Assembly: GCF_037975245.1 (NCBI RefSeq)
Contig: NC_092569.1
Span: 18,894,501 to 18,958,500 of the forward strand
Direction: 5' to 3'
Length of the DNA: 64,000 nt
Source of the DNA: Apostichopus japonicus
Lineage: Eukaryota > Echinodermata > Holothuroidea > Aspidochirotida > Stichopodidae
Below the pieces are notes generated by a model. It saw only the letters and a program-made list of their open reading frames with translations. It made no database searches and had not been told where the DNA came from. Position numbers and translations under genes: made by a program. Shown in pieces: positions 24,591 to 37,606 of the stretch. Position 1 is the stretch's first letter; every line of letters begins with the position of its first letter.

Positions 24591-26843
24591 AAAGGCAAAA
24601 AGAGGGGAAAGAAGAAGAGAGACTAGAATACTTTGGCCGATGCGGAACAAGTATACCGGTACCTTGTTATAATATTAACTGTATACCATTTCCTCTTGGG
24701 ATTTCCCCTAGTGTACAATTTAGAAATGACATGCCGATTCCAAAATCGGAAACTTAAGTCTTTTCCCTCGTGCTGAAATTTCGGAAACTTTTTGAGTCAC
24801 GTCCGTTGTATTACTACATATGAACTCCATCAGTGCATGCAGACAAACAACTTACCTTTCCCACGTTTGATGAGCCTGCGCGAAAACGGTTTCTGAATGA
24901 CAAACTTAGTAGACGCCAAACGGGTCTCAGTTCGCAGATTTTTGTCGAATTGGTTTTTTCCCCATTTTTAAAGAGAATAAATATAAATTACTCAAACTCT
25001 ATATGGCGCCAGGTTTCCGATTCCGTGCGTATTTTTCACTCAAACACATGGAAAATAGGATTTCGGAGAATTCACAATACCGTGGTATGATACACATAAC
25101 GTTAGTACATAGACCGGTGTATCTATCATATATATATATTATAGATACACGCATACCACATTAGTCATGAATTTTATTTTTATCTTCATTTATTTCAAAG
25201 CAAAGATACTCGTGCTATTTAAAAGTTTAAGTCATTTTTCACTTCAAACTTTTGTATATTTTAAAATGAATCCGGGTCATGCAATGTAAATTGCAAGAAG
25301 CTCCCTTTAAAGTTTTTATCGTTTCCATAACTTACATCAGTTCTTAAATCAGCATAATTTTGGAGGAAAACATTAATAAATTATAGTCAGTAAGTCAAAG
25401 TTACGTAACTGTACAGTATTATAAGGGAGCAGAGGGAGAGGGGGGCGGGTCTAAGTTTCCCCGACTGATTTAGGTATAACCTTTATGAAAAGGCCAAAAT
25501 CGGATCCAGAATTGAAAATTAGTGTTTATCCTGAACATCCTGGATCAGTGGTCTATAATTCTTCCTCGGTTGATGGTTGGGGCCTGCCCAACCCACACCT
25601 TCCCCCTTCCCCACGCGCTTTGCGAACGCCACTTCTTCCCGGTTACATATTTTGTACGTTACCACAAACATTGATCTGTCATGAAGAGGAGCAGTCCCAC
25701 CCCCCCCCCTCCCCACTGCATCCGCCCGACCAAAGAAGATATGTTAAACTCAGCAACTGTTGGAACGTTACCCTCATTCTCAAAAGCTTTTTTTTTCATT
25801 TTAGGGGGGCAAACCACAAAGTTGCCTCAACAGCTTAAGACAAATGATGTCTCAATTGAGTCCAATATTGTACGGTATACTGATCTGTTCTTAATACGGC
25901 GTAAAGTAAAATTTTGAAAAGTTGGCTATTTTAGTATAATATGGTTGCATCGCTGTATATTGTAATGGAATAAATATACATATTTCAGACTACAATGTCA
26001 TGTACTTGCCACGTTGTTGTTTGGTGCAAGAACAAATATATTTAATTGAAAAAAAAAAAAAAAAAACAGTACTTGATAGAAACTGATATACCTTTACCAG
26101 TAAACGGTAATCAAACTCTTGTTATAAGCACTTGCATTTTTTATTTATTTTTTATTTATTTAAAATAATAGATTGTGTTACAAGTGGATGGAAAATCATG
26201 TTAGACCACGGATATTTGAAATACGAGTCTAGGTTATTCTTGGAATATTTCCGATAGGTTCAGAAAATAAAGTAATACCATCGCTAGAAGCTGGTATATG
26301 ATTAGGTAAAAAGAACACAACACGTATACTATCACTTTCAAAACCCCAAATACATGAGGAAACTTAAATTTCCGAGCAAGTAACCTTTGGCAGTACTTTG
26401 ATTTTCACTAATGTCGACACTCGAATTAGTGAAATGTCGAATTACAAATTCAAATTTTGAAAAAAAATACTGTTTGAATGTTAAACTTTTGGCAACTTGA
26501 TAAATAATTCCACACTCGAAAACATTAAAGAAACATTTAAGTACATGCCGTTGATGGGTGTGTGGTTGTACTCTTACAAAATCTTCCTACCTTGATAATT
26601 AGCAGGACATCTTTTGGATAAAGCTGACTAACTCTTTAATTATATTCCCCCCCCCCCCCTCCACGGTTTTTTCCGAAATAGTTCGCTTACTGCTCTCAAA
26701 CTTTCAATTTAAAGTGTAAGTTCAAATCGACCAATCAATTTCATGTGGGTATTTTCTGTCACGTCCGATTCGTGACTGACAACACGTTACAGTCATTGGC
26801 GGATTTGAGCTTGGATTTTCCGTAATCTGCACAATGGATTTAG
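24591..26843. other. Intergenic, no gene seen
   Basis: Poly-A tract at 26049-26066, TTTAT repeats near 26137-26165, and poly-C tracts near 25698 and 26648. The frame at 24833-25090 and the overlapping pair at 25485-25838 lack any recognisable domain. Confidence 0.45.
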
Positions 26844-27140
26844 CAGGCACGTAGCCAAGGGGGGGGGGGGGCGAAGGGGCGACCGCCCCCCCCCTTGAGC
26901 ATATTTTTTTTGTATGTTTTCATGATATCGCTAGTAATTTCAACTTAGATGCAACTTACAAGGCCTGGGAAGTGCTATTTCCAGCGATCTGGGAGGCATT
27001 TTCAGCCAAAATGTTCTTGTACGCGTAGCGCCAACTCATGGAGGCGCTACGCTTAGATACTTTTCAATGCAGTATCTACGGCTCTGATAGTTTGCATACA
27101 GGTTCGCCCCTCCCTTGGCAAATTCCTGGCTACGCGCCTG
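26844..27140. mobile_element. hAT-type MITE (297 bp) with internal hairpin
   Basis: Terminal repeats CAGGCACGTAGCCAAGG and (right, complemented) CAGGCGCGTAGCCAGG. Flanks GGATTTAG (26836-26843) and GGATTTAT (27141-27148) match 7/8. Inside is a 10-bp-arm hairpin GCGTAGCGCC/GGCGCTACGC at 27023-27052, and a poly-G tract faces a poly-C tract near the left end. No coding capacity. Confidence 0.85.
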
Positions 27141-27325
27141 GGATTTATTCATGTTTTCTTTGTCGATATTGTAAATGTTGTACAGGTAAGTTTCATTTTA
27201 CATTTTAAAGGGTTTAACGTCTAACTGAAAAGCCAGTAATGTGTTGCTAAATTAAACAGATTTTCGACGCAATATGTAAGCTCCGTTTTTCCCCTTCCTA
27301 TATAATGCACTAAACTGTGTACATT

Positions 27326-27327
<2 letters not shown>

Positions 27328-27396
<69 letters not shown>

Positions 27397-27431
27397 TATA
27401 TATTATAAATATATATATATATTTATATATC

Positions 27432-27494
<63 letters not shown>
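27328..27494. repeat. (TA)n microsatellite
   Basis: About 165 bp of TA repeats with a few AAT/TTA interruptions. Both-strand Tyr-Ile frames are artefacts. Confidence 0.95.
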
Positions 27495-27496
<2 letters not shown>

Positions 27497-27845
27497 TTCG
27501 AACACTGGTATAGTATATGGGACAGTCAAAAATCCAGATATTCCACTGCATGTATAGCGCAGTACTGAGGCAACCCGACGCGACCTTTATGCATGGAATG
27601 CATATGTTATAGAGATGTGGCGTATCGTGGTATAATTAGCCATTTTGTTGACGAAAATGTTCATCCTTTTTACTAATTTCTTTTGTAAGATTTGAGACGT
27701 TTTTCGTTCAAAACATGATATGTTTGGGAAAAGTTTGGAGAAGCGTATAAGGATCACAATTAACGGTATGCTGGCATCATTCGTACTTTGGGTGATACTT
27801 TAAACGCAACATGCTCCTTTTAGAGTTGACTAGTTTAGGAAGCCA

Positions 27846-27915
27846 TGACGTCATCACCGGTTCATTGGAGGATTTGGCTACATGAGAGAGATTCCTGACG
27901 TCATCATCCGGAAGT
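27846..27915. promoter_or_regulatory. Paired CRE sites with an ETS-type site
   Basis: Two copies of TGACGTCATC, 50 bp apart (27846-27855 and 27896-27905). The second is followed by CCGGAAGT (27908-27915), an ETS consensus core. Full CRE plus ETS is a common animal promoter combination. No transcript or gene can be tied to it, so function is inference. Confidence 0.35.
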
Positions 27916-28397
27916 ACTTGATGCGGATTAATTTCATTTTCATTTTTCATTGCCGTAAAATTATAGAAAGTGGGGTGAAACATTTCTTCCTTAGATCAGA
28001 TTTTATGAGGTTTTTCTTAAATATCTTCAATGTTAACACGATGATATTTATGTTGCTAAAACCTACACACTATGTTTTCTCTCTTTATATATGTCTCTCT
28101 CCGTTTTGTGTGTTTCCAAACACCGCTGAGTGGTACACATTCCCTCCCATTTCCTTGACTATATATATATACGTCAGAGAGCATAGGAACCAGGGTAAGT
28201 ACATGGTCAAAGTCACCTACCCTGTTCGTTCCAGGCATTGATATAGCACTGAGATATGCAGTATATCAACCGACATGAAAGTCAATATAGGAATGGATAC
28301 TTTGATAGATAAATTTAGACACGTTGTGCCCTGGTTTATGTAACCGTAGTAGTCCGCTTGACCCACTGAACTTAGTAGTAGAGAAGCTATACCGTGG

Positions 28398-28401
<4 letters not shown>

Positions 28402-28459
<58 letters not shown>
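28402..28459. repeat. (TA)n tail of a SINE
   Basis: TA array directly abutting the 3' end of the minus-strand SINE at 28460-28632. The same arrangement is seen at 48642-48691. Confidence 0.9.
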
Positions 28460-28462
<3 letters not shown>

Positions 28463-28632
28463 CGTAATGAATTGGAAACTCAAGAACAGTGAAGAAACTT
28501 CCAGCCCGGTCCACCTGGATTCGAACCCGGGCCTCCCGCTCTGTACGCGGACACCCTGACCACTAGGCTATGGACGCTGATTGTATGTCAAGAGGTTCGA
28601 AACCGGTAAGGAAGGTCGTAATTCCACTGTGG
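28460..28632 (-). mobile_element. tRNA-derived SINE (family 1, copy a)
   Basis: The minus strand carries an RNA polymerase III A box TAGCCTAGTGG (28570-28560) and B box GGTTCGAATCC (28527-28517) with tRNA-like spacing. It is followed by a tail region CACTGTTCTTGAGTTTCCAA and a (TA)n array. It matches the plus-strand copy at 48465-48641 almost base for base, including about 55 bp upstream of the A box. The same tRNA-like head with an unrelated 3' body marks it as a SINE, not a tRNA gene. Confidence 0.85.
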
Positions 28633-29109
28633 GCGTTTGTGTGTATGTATGTGTGTATGTATGTATGCGTGTATGCGTGTTTGTGTGAGTGTGTACTGGT
28701 AAAGTCGACGTCATATGTAGGTTGTAGTGCTGCCCACGGGCGCGTATAGGCCTACAATCCGCGTGTAAATACCTGAACTGTTTGTGGAAGTTGTTCATCA
28801 ATGTCATATGAAGTTAGAGATTATTGTTGGTTTTTGTGTTATTCATTGAAACTGAAAGTCTGTATCGAATTAGAACAAGTATTCTCCGTACAACTCGATT
28901 CAGGCCTATTATATAGTCAGTTTACGAAACACTCATCTTTCATAAGAGTTGCTTTTTCGTTCCCTTTCTGTTGTTTTTCTTTTCTATTTTCGTCTCCGAT
29001 ATCTGTTGGCGAATATAAACACAATCGCTGAAAAACAGGAACATATCTTAGGAAATAAAAACATATACCAGATGGAAAAAATAATATATGTGAACTATTT
29101 TTTCATCAC
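28633..29109. other. Intergenic, no gene seen
   Basis: A degenerate GT/TGTATG repeat at 28634-28695, then unique sequence. The frame at 28801-29031 (plus) has no recognisable domain. Confidence 0.4.
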
Positions 29110-29594
29110 TTAAAGCAGCATTTTGCGTCCTTTTCTATGATTTTTCTCAACCTCACTGATTCCACTTTGCCATAACGACATACATAACTAGCTAATCTAT
29201 TTATATTTTACTTCAAATGGTGGCATAAAAGTCGAAAAATTTGCAACTTTCAACTTTGTTGTTCTCCAAGATATTTTCCGTTGGGAACGCAATAAACCTC
29301 GCCCATAATATGAATATTTAAACACTACGAACGTCATTGACAAATACGTAATATAACACCACGCTTGATTTGTGTACAGTCTATATGGCAGTTGTACCAG
29401 GGAGTTGCATAACAACTCCCTGGTTCATGTGGTTGTACCAACGCAAAGTCTTGAATCTATTTTTAGCAATGGCTCATAACTAAACCTGCATCTCTGATTG
29501 GTTGCATTCAAACTAGTGGGTTTGGCGGAATTGTATACGATTAATTTTAACTGTGGAATTTGTCGAGGACACTCTAGGCAAAATGCTGCTTTAA
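29110..29594. mobile_element. TTAA-flanked MITE (485 bp including TTAA)
   Basis: Both ends read TTAAAGCAGCATTTTGC inward (left 29110-29126; right complemented, 29594-29578), so 13-bp inverted termini sit just inside TTAA duplications. TTAA target choice is typical of piggyBac-like transposases. The interior holds a perfect 12-bp-arm hairpin (ACCAGGGAGTTG / CAACTCCCTGGT) at about 29396-29425. No coding capacity. Confidence 0.8.
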
Positions 29595-30695
29595 AGGATA
29601 AACTTACTAAAAAAAAGGTCGTTTCGCTTTCTGATATGCATCAGGTACTTTTACGCTATTCTTTTTGACAATGACAGATTATAAAGGTATACCTGCTTAC
29701 ATTTAGAGGTATACTGCCATACGGTAAATGTAGTCGTACTTTGGTGTCTCATGTACTCTATCCATGTTTTTCTATTGCAATAAAATAATTGTTGAAATCA
29801 TATGAACTACAAAATAATGGAGTTCTTTATTTTTTCAACTTGTTGAAACTTTTACGCTATTCTTTTAGTTTTTCTAGTTTTATTTTTTCAACTTGTTGAA
29901 ACTATTTTCTAATCTCCATGAACCACACAGGTAGCCTACGACTTGCTTGAATTGAATTGAATTGAATTGAATTGAACTGACATCATCGAGCTACATATGC
30001 TTGAATTTTTGAAGGTTTTTGAATTATTACAACATTGACTCTCTGAAATGGAGATGGGGTTAGCAAATGTTTAATCTAACTTATTCAATTTCTTATAATG
30101 AGTCATGCTATGATGGCCTTAATGTCATTGTCAATTATATATCATTCACAATGAATGATGGGAAGGAAATAAGCAAAGATTACAAAATGGCAACTCGAAT
30201 ATAATATTATGAAACTAGGAAATCTTCCAAACGGAAACAGCATGTTTCTTGTAATCAAAGTTAGAAGAATCCTCCACCACCAGAGAATCTGCATCACAAA
30301 AGCTAAAGACTAATATAGGCTTTATGAGGCTTTGCTTAGCCGTTGTTATATAATGTTGAAACAGATCAGGTGTTCATTGATAGGCCATTGTCTTTTTGTA
30401 TTAGGTTGTATTTTGGTAATTAAACACTTACACAGAGAACATGTCGGTTTCAGTTTCGCACAGACATTAAATTACAAGGCAATAAAGTTATAGTAAACCA
30501 AAACTATAGCAAAGTGCGATGCTCTAGTTACTAGAGTTGATAGGACTACAAGTACTTAAACAAAGGGGGGTCAACGAGAAAGTTACATAAGAGAAAGTTA
30601 CATATTCAGGAAGATTATACAAACACCATCTGTGCCGGGAATTGATCCAGTTTTTTACCGTCCTGCTTTCGTTCGGCTCAATCCATATCAAAGTA

Positions 30696-30696
<1 letters not shown>
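29595..30696. other. Intergenic, no gene seen
   Basis: Two copies of a short block containing TTTTTTCAACTTGTTGAAAC (near 29826 and 29880) and a pentanucleotide (GAATT)n run at 29948-29977. Otherwise unique AT-rich sequence. Confidence 0.5.

Positions 30697-30778
<82 letters not shown>
30697..30778. repeat. (TA)n microsatellite
   Basis: Pure TA run of about 80 bp. Confidence 0.97.
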
Positions 30779-30781
<3 letters not shown>

Positions 30782-31088
30782 GCCTATATATAATGGCGAA
30801 GATAACGTAATTGGCAGAGCAGTCTTTGTGTCTGCTTCTTAATGCGGTTAGGTGAAGCCTGATCAAAGGGCGGGTGATCAGCGGCATACGTCCCTTGGGC
30901 TCGGAAACACTCGGAAGGGGACCCGAGGAAGGTCGGGGAAAATATGTTAAACAGTACGGTGTATTCTCTCTGTGGAGGGGTGGGGGTGGGGCGGTGGTCG
31001 GTCAGAATGTAACCATTTATATATCAGCCCCTATATACTTAGCCCTCTGGATAAACGCCTCTGGACTCGCGGAACTTTTAGCCTTATG

Positions 31089-31349
31089 TTATGTATGTAT
31101 GTATGTAGGTATATGTGATCTTCCCGCAAGCAGGAACTCGCGAAAGAAGCCATGGAGGCTTATAGACTCGCAAGCTGACCGAAGCCAATCTCTCGGCACA
31201 CATCCATTTAACGTCCAATAACGTCCATGTCGGGAAGTTGTTATTGAACAACACCCTTGCCAGACGACACACCTTGCTGTCGGCGGGGAATCGAACCGGG
31301 GATCTCATGACTGGGAGACGCCGGCGTTAACCACTAGGCTATACACTCC
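31089..31349 (-). mobile_element. tRNA-derived SINE (family 2), full length with target duplication
   Basis: On the minus strand: A box TAGCCTAGTGG (31341-31331), B box GGTTCGATTCC (31297-31287), an unrelated body, and a TACA-type repeat tail at the 3' end (31111-31089). The copy is bracketed by an exact duplication GCCTTATG (31081-31088 and 31350-31357). The acceptor-stem halves do not pair, so it is not a functional tRNA. Confidence 0.88.
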
Positions 31350-31878
31350 GCCTTATGATTGAAATGTTATGATTTGAAATCATAGGCTGAAAAAGGGAAC
31401 GTGCCCGAAAAGTTTGTAATACAGGGTGACCCAACGCAACGGTGGGAAAGTGTTAGACACTGCATAGCAGTTCCACGATGTGACTTTTGGCTGCGAATGG
31501 CGGACAAACCGTAGTCGTGTGGTTTATTGACTCTTGCGTACATTTCCTTTGTACGAATCACGTAGGCTAACCTTTAGCGTCTGATACATACACACGTTCC
31601 CGAACATGTTTAATTCTCATGTGACATCAGCAGGGATACAGGCACGTTCGCTACTCATGGAGTCACACGGTGGTGTGCGTTCCATCATGGTTGAATCAGG
31701 CAATATCTATAGCTGAAACTTCCTGTAGATAAAAAATGTATACCACCCATGTATTCTGTATATTACATAATAACCCTCGAACAGCTGTATGATAAAGTAA
31801 ATATTAATTCATGAAAACAATATATTTTAATACTACCTGTATACGGGATCATTAAGACTTTCATAGGTTCGTTATACT

Positions 31879-32991
31879 CAAGGGCGGCGGAAGCACTTTT
31901 GATCTGGGAGGCACCGACGTCGAAGGGCACTTTGCAGAAATTCGATTTGACTGATGCAGCCTGATATTTAGTACCCTTTATAACTTTTATTGTATTGTCT
32001 TATTTGCGTATACACATCACTCTATCAACGCCCCGCCCCCCCCCCCCAGTGGCGGAGCTAGGGGTATTGGTCAGGGCGAGAATGGTCTGTAAGGGCGCTT
32101 TTGACACTATCTAAGCGGAGCGCCACCACAGGTTGGCGCGGAGCGTACAGAAATTTTTTGAGTAAAGATACTCCCTAGATCACCGGAAATGACCCTTTCC
32201 GGGCCTTGCTAACTTTCAGATAAACGAAGAATAGATAGGTGTCATTTTGTCAGAAAATTACACCAACAAAATGTGACAAATATAAATAGGTATTTGAGAG
32301 CGCAATAAAATAGTCAATAATCACGAATAAGTAAAAAGTGGTAAAAAAGCTGAAAAGGGCGCCAGTAGTCCATCTGAGTCCGTCAGGGGGGGCATCCGCC
32401 CTCTGTATGTATGGACGCTCCGCCACTGCCCCCCCCCCCCTCAAGGAAAAAAATGCATACTATAGCACTGCAATATCCAATGTGCAAATTGGGAAACAAG
32501 GAACAAGTTTTCTTTCGAGACAAAATGAGGTGAAATCAATGTAAAATCCAAGTCCCTGCACACACGATCAATACATGCATGAAAGCAAATGAACTATGTC
32601 AAAATACAAAAGGATGGGGTAGGTTATGGGTTATTAAAACTATACTCGTTATTCATGGTAGGCTATAAATGGCTTCTGCTTATTACAATGTCACAATGTA
32701 ATATAGCAATGCATTTTTGGAAATGTATTAGGATTTTTGGACAAATTGAATATGCATAATGGCACTCACCAGAATGTTAGAAGCCTTGTGGTAGTAAACA
32801 TTTGAGTTTGACCCACAGAAATTCGTTAATACTTCTAAATTAGGATTAGGTCTCTTAATGAAATATCGCTGACCTAATAAGGTGATCAAGGGTACAATTT
32901 TTTTATGTAGAAAAAGGGCACATTTTTAACCTGAGGAAAAGTGGGGGGGGGGCACGTGCCCCCTGTGCCCCCCCCCGTTCCGCCGCCCTTG
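31879..32991. mobile_element. hAT-type non-autonomous element (1113 bp, with a nested insertion)
   Basis: Ends CAAGGGCGGCGGAAGC and (right, complemented) CAAGGGCGGCGGAAC, with a perfect 8-bp target duplication GTTATACT (31871-31878 and 32992-32999). Near each end a poly-G or poly-C tract is present. Another hAT MITE (32047-32428) interrupts it, so the element before nesting was about 720 bp. No transposase is encoded; the small frames within (32250-32544) are chance. Confidence 0.9.
32047..32428. mobile_element. hAT-type MITE nested in the 31879-32991 element (382 bp)
   Basis: Left end CAGTGGCGGAGCTAGGGG and right end complement CAGTGGCGGAGCG, inserted in a poly-C tract. Eight C residues flank each side, compatible with an 8-bp duplication but uninformative because the site is homopolymeric. 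The right part carries internal GCGGAGCG-type motifs (32113-32150). Confidence 0.82.
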
Positions 32992-32999
32992 GTTATACT

Positions 33000-33640
33000 A
33001 TAGTATTAATTGAACCAACGATATGCCGTAAACGATGCATGACATGTCATAGGCTACTTACTAAATATATAAGCCTACGTGCAAAATTAAATGTTTACTT
33101 TGGCATGTGAATAGCCGCTACACAATCGTCATAACGTTTAGATATTTATGACAGGCGAAACAGTTTTTAATGTAAATATTAAAATGTAAATAGCATAATA
33201 AAGTATCGGGCTGAATTTCGTTCTTGTTGTCGAGTGATTAAAAGAGCAGATACGGTAATATGGATTGCCGACTGGTATTTTAGATCAAAGCAGATGAGAC
33301 GAGCATATAATATTCGCACATGACAAAGTAAGGTAGCCAATCTCCAAGCCACGGGCGCGTGCGTTGTACTATACCGTACATAAATCAGTAACATGTAGGC
33401 TAAGTTTAGTGAAAAATCTAAATAATTTGTGATGTTTCAACTTTGTTTCAAAAGTTGCAAACTATATATCATCATTTAGTTGCATCTAAACAAATTTACC
33501 AATCTTTCTCACCCTAGAAAGGGGTTGCCCCCATCACTCCTTATTATCCGAAGGGTAACAGGGTATTTAAGCTCACCCCTTCCACAATGTGGAAAAAAGA
33601 AAGAAGCATTTCAGAGCTAGACGAGAACTTGGTGGTGCTG
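33000..33640. other. Intergenic, no gene seen
   Basis: Unique AT-rich sequence with no recognisable feature. Confidence 0.4.
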
Positions 33641-33955
33641 GTGGTGTTGAAGGTGGTGGCGAAGACAGTGATAATGACGGCGATGACGATGACGATGACG
33701 GCGAAGATGCAGGTGTCACTGACGATTGAGAAGATAATAACGATGAAGGTGACGATAATCGTGCAGGTGAAGATGCAGGTTAGGATTAAGTTGAATGTGT
33801 CGGTGACCTTGATGGTAATTGTGACGGCAAAACGAGATGATAAAGATGGATGTGTCGGCTAATATGAAGCAGGTGATGATGACGTCGACAGTTCGGCCGG
33901 GGATGAAGATGAAGATGGCGTAGACGGTGAAGATGCAGGACACGATAACACTAGA
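33641..33955. repeat. Degenerate (GATGAC/GATGAA)n repeat
   Basis: Imperfect trinucleotide/hexanucleotide repeats of GATGAC, GGTGAA and GATGCAGGT. They produce a Val/Met/Thr-rich plus-strand frame (33587-33862) and a His/Tyr-rich minus-strand frame, neither a real protein. Confidence 0.8.
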
Positions 33956-34298
33956 GGTAAAGATTCAACGCCACCAAGCTGATTTGTAATCAACACATGG
34001 TTTATCGTTGATATTTGATCGGTAGAAAAAAATATTAAATCGAAAAAAAAGCATCAGCCATTCCTATACAAATGTAAACGGAAACAAAATGAGGGGTGGG
34101 TGGGGGGGGGGGCGGACACACACAAACGTAAGTAAGTAAGAAATATAAACAAAAGAACAGTGAATGACTATATTACATAAACCTTCAAAACAGAAAGAAG
34201 CACTGAGTTCATCATAAACTGAGCCTACACATTATGTAAAATACAGTACAATAAATTACGTTAATAAATGACGTTTTCCTCAGGATGTTATACTTCAA

Positions 34299-34339
34299 TA
34301 TATTTATATATATACATATATATGTATGATATTTTTATG

Positions 34340-34373
<34 letters not shown>

Positions 34374-34374
34374 A
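34299..34374. repeat. (TA)n interrupted microsatellite
   Basis: TA repeats with TACA, TATG and ATTTTTATGA interruptions. Confidence 0.9.
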
Positions 34375-35082
34375 GTTTATGCAAGAATTATACCTCAATA
34401 TTATAACAAGTGCTTTGAGCTTATGAAACATCCCATATGGCAATGCTGTTGTAAAAATAAATGAAAGAAGATATACAAAATTGCTTTAACCACGACTTAT
34501 TTTATTACACCTACCAAACAATACGGATTAACTAGAAAAAAAAGGAAGAATGTTCTTTTTTCATTATGTTACATCTGTTCAGTCTACAAGGTGTGGGTAT
34601 TGATGGGTTGTTGTTGACGTGTAAGTATTTTATCAACATGCAGAAGATATTAACTTACTTTACTGCACCGTTTAATATATATATATATACAACAACAAAA
34701 AGGTCATATTCCGTGAGTTCATTCCTGCCATTTCCTTGACAAGGTTCCAAGTTTACACTATACGTATCATGTAAGTGTCTTTATATATTGCATCATTTGA
34801 AAATGGTTGCATTGTTCTTTCAAGCCCATTGTTCCAGTCTGATTAACTAATTTATCTATTCTTTTAATTATTATTTCCTCAGGATTCATAATAACCTTAA
34901 CATTTACCGTATATGGAGGATTATCTTAATGTTGTGACTACGTTAAACGTTTTAAAAGGTTAGTGTAGCAGCTCCCTGGTCCAGGTGACTTTTTTTGGTT
35001 GAAGAGGGGGGTGAGGGGGTGAGGGATGAGGGGTGAGGGTTGAGGGTGGATGGGGGGGGCTGATGAAATAGGAACATATGTC
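34375..35082. other. Intergenic, no gene seen
   Basis: Short (TA)n at 34675-34690 and a G-rich GAGGGGTGAGGG-type run at 35004-35058 with G-quadruplex potential on the plus strand. Confidence 0.5.
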
Positions 35083-35552
35083 AAGCATCTTGGTGAAATG
35101 TGCATTCAATTCCTATGTATCCTTTGTGAGATCACAACGAGGGAACTTGACATGCATTTTGTATTAAACGTGAACTTAAAGAAACTTGATGTGATGTCAA
35201 AGATGCACTCTGAAAAGTAATGTTGCTTTATGTTTTCCTTGAAATGTCTATCCAATTTTCTTCATCGAGATTGGGATACATTCACACGTGAATACACTGC
35301 AGTCATGTAGGTGTATGAATTGCTTCACACCCTCTTAAGCACTGCTAGAACTCTATCCAATCCACTGGGTCAAAACAATGAAGTGAAAAACTAAGGAAAA
35401 AAACAAAACATTTTGCTCACAATGGTCAACTATGAAATCACACTTGTTTGCTTCAAGTTCACTGTTATGATTAAAAAAAATCTGACAACTTCAACTATCA
35501 ATATCTCGAAAAGCAATGTAGGATTTATATGCAAATTTCACCAAGAATGCTC
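35083..35552. mobile_element. MITE-like element with long terminal inverted repeats (about 470 bp)
   Basis: The left end AGCATCTTGGTGAAATGTGC and the complemented right end AGCATTCTTGGTGAAATTTG align over about 22 bp (one indel, one mismatch). I could not define a target duplication. A partial copy of the terminal sequence occurs at 15946-15975. An internal block around TTGCTTCAAGTT (35449-35460) has cousins near 57937 and 61321, indicating a dispersed family. Confidence 0.65.
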
Positions 35553-36896
<1,344 letters not shown>

Positions 36897-37521
36897 CGAC
36901 ATTAAAAGTTTAATGTCATTTCTTTATGACAAGGAAATGAATCCATGTTACATGCATTCAAAACTAACACAAACAGTTAACTAACTAAGTTGTTTGTAGA
37001 GAACCGTTTGACGTATAATTATAAAATCGAGGCCAAATGTTTTGATGTTTGACGTCACACTTGTTTTTGAAAAACTCTGTAGTTAAGGAGTGCTACTATT
37101 ATTACTTTCTGTTTGTTTTATGAGTAAAGTAATTTTGTGTTGTGTAACGATTGTCGTGTGAACAAGGAAAAGAAACTCTTCTATATATACATACTTCTTA
37201 TTTTTTCTAATGAACTTTGAATGAATCATCACTTTCTAATGATCTAAATAGCCCAATCAGGAAAAAAAAAACGTAATAAGGAAAAAGATAGAGAAGAAGA
37301 TAAAAAAGAAGAGAAAACACCCAAACGAATGAAGAAACTCATTTTGGAAGTTATTGCTACCCTGTGTGACAGACCACGTACATCGTATATATGTCGTATT
37401 TAAAGGTACAGAGTGCCTGGCCTGGGAGCGTGACTTTTAAGTTTAGTATTGAACTATTGCTAGACTTCTATAAAATAAAATAAAAATATTTAAAAAAAAA
37501 ACGCTATAAATTCCAGTCTTC

Positions 37522-37543
37522 TTATACCAATATATTGGTATAA
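37522..37543. repeat. Perfect 22-bp palindrome
   Basis: Self-complementary sequence centred on CCAATATATTGG. It may be chance in AT-rich DNA. Confidence 0.6.
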
Positions 37544-37606
37544 AATGGTTCGTCAAATCAGATGGTTGCATACATAAATACTCATGAATATTCAATTTCA
37601 TGAATA

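Noticed and set aside
28517-28570. tRNA gene
   Set aside because: Intact A and B boxes, but the same head with a non-tRNA body and TA tail occurs at 48.5 kb, so it is a SINE.
31287-31341. tRNA gene
   Set aside because: The acceptor stem does not pair. A SINE body, tail and target duplication are present.
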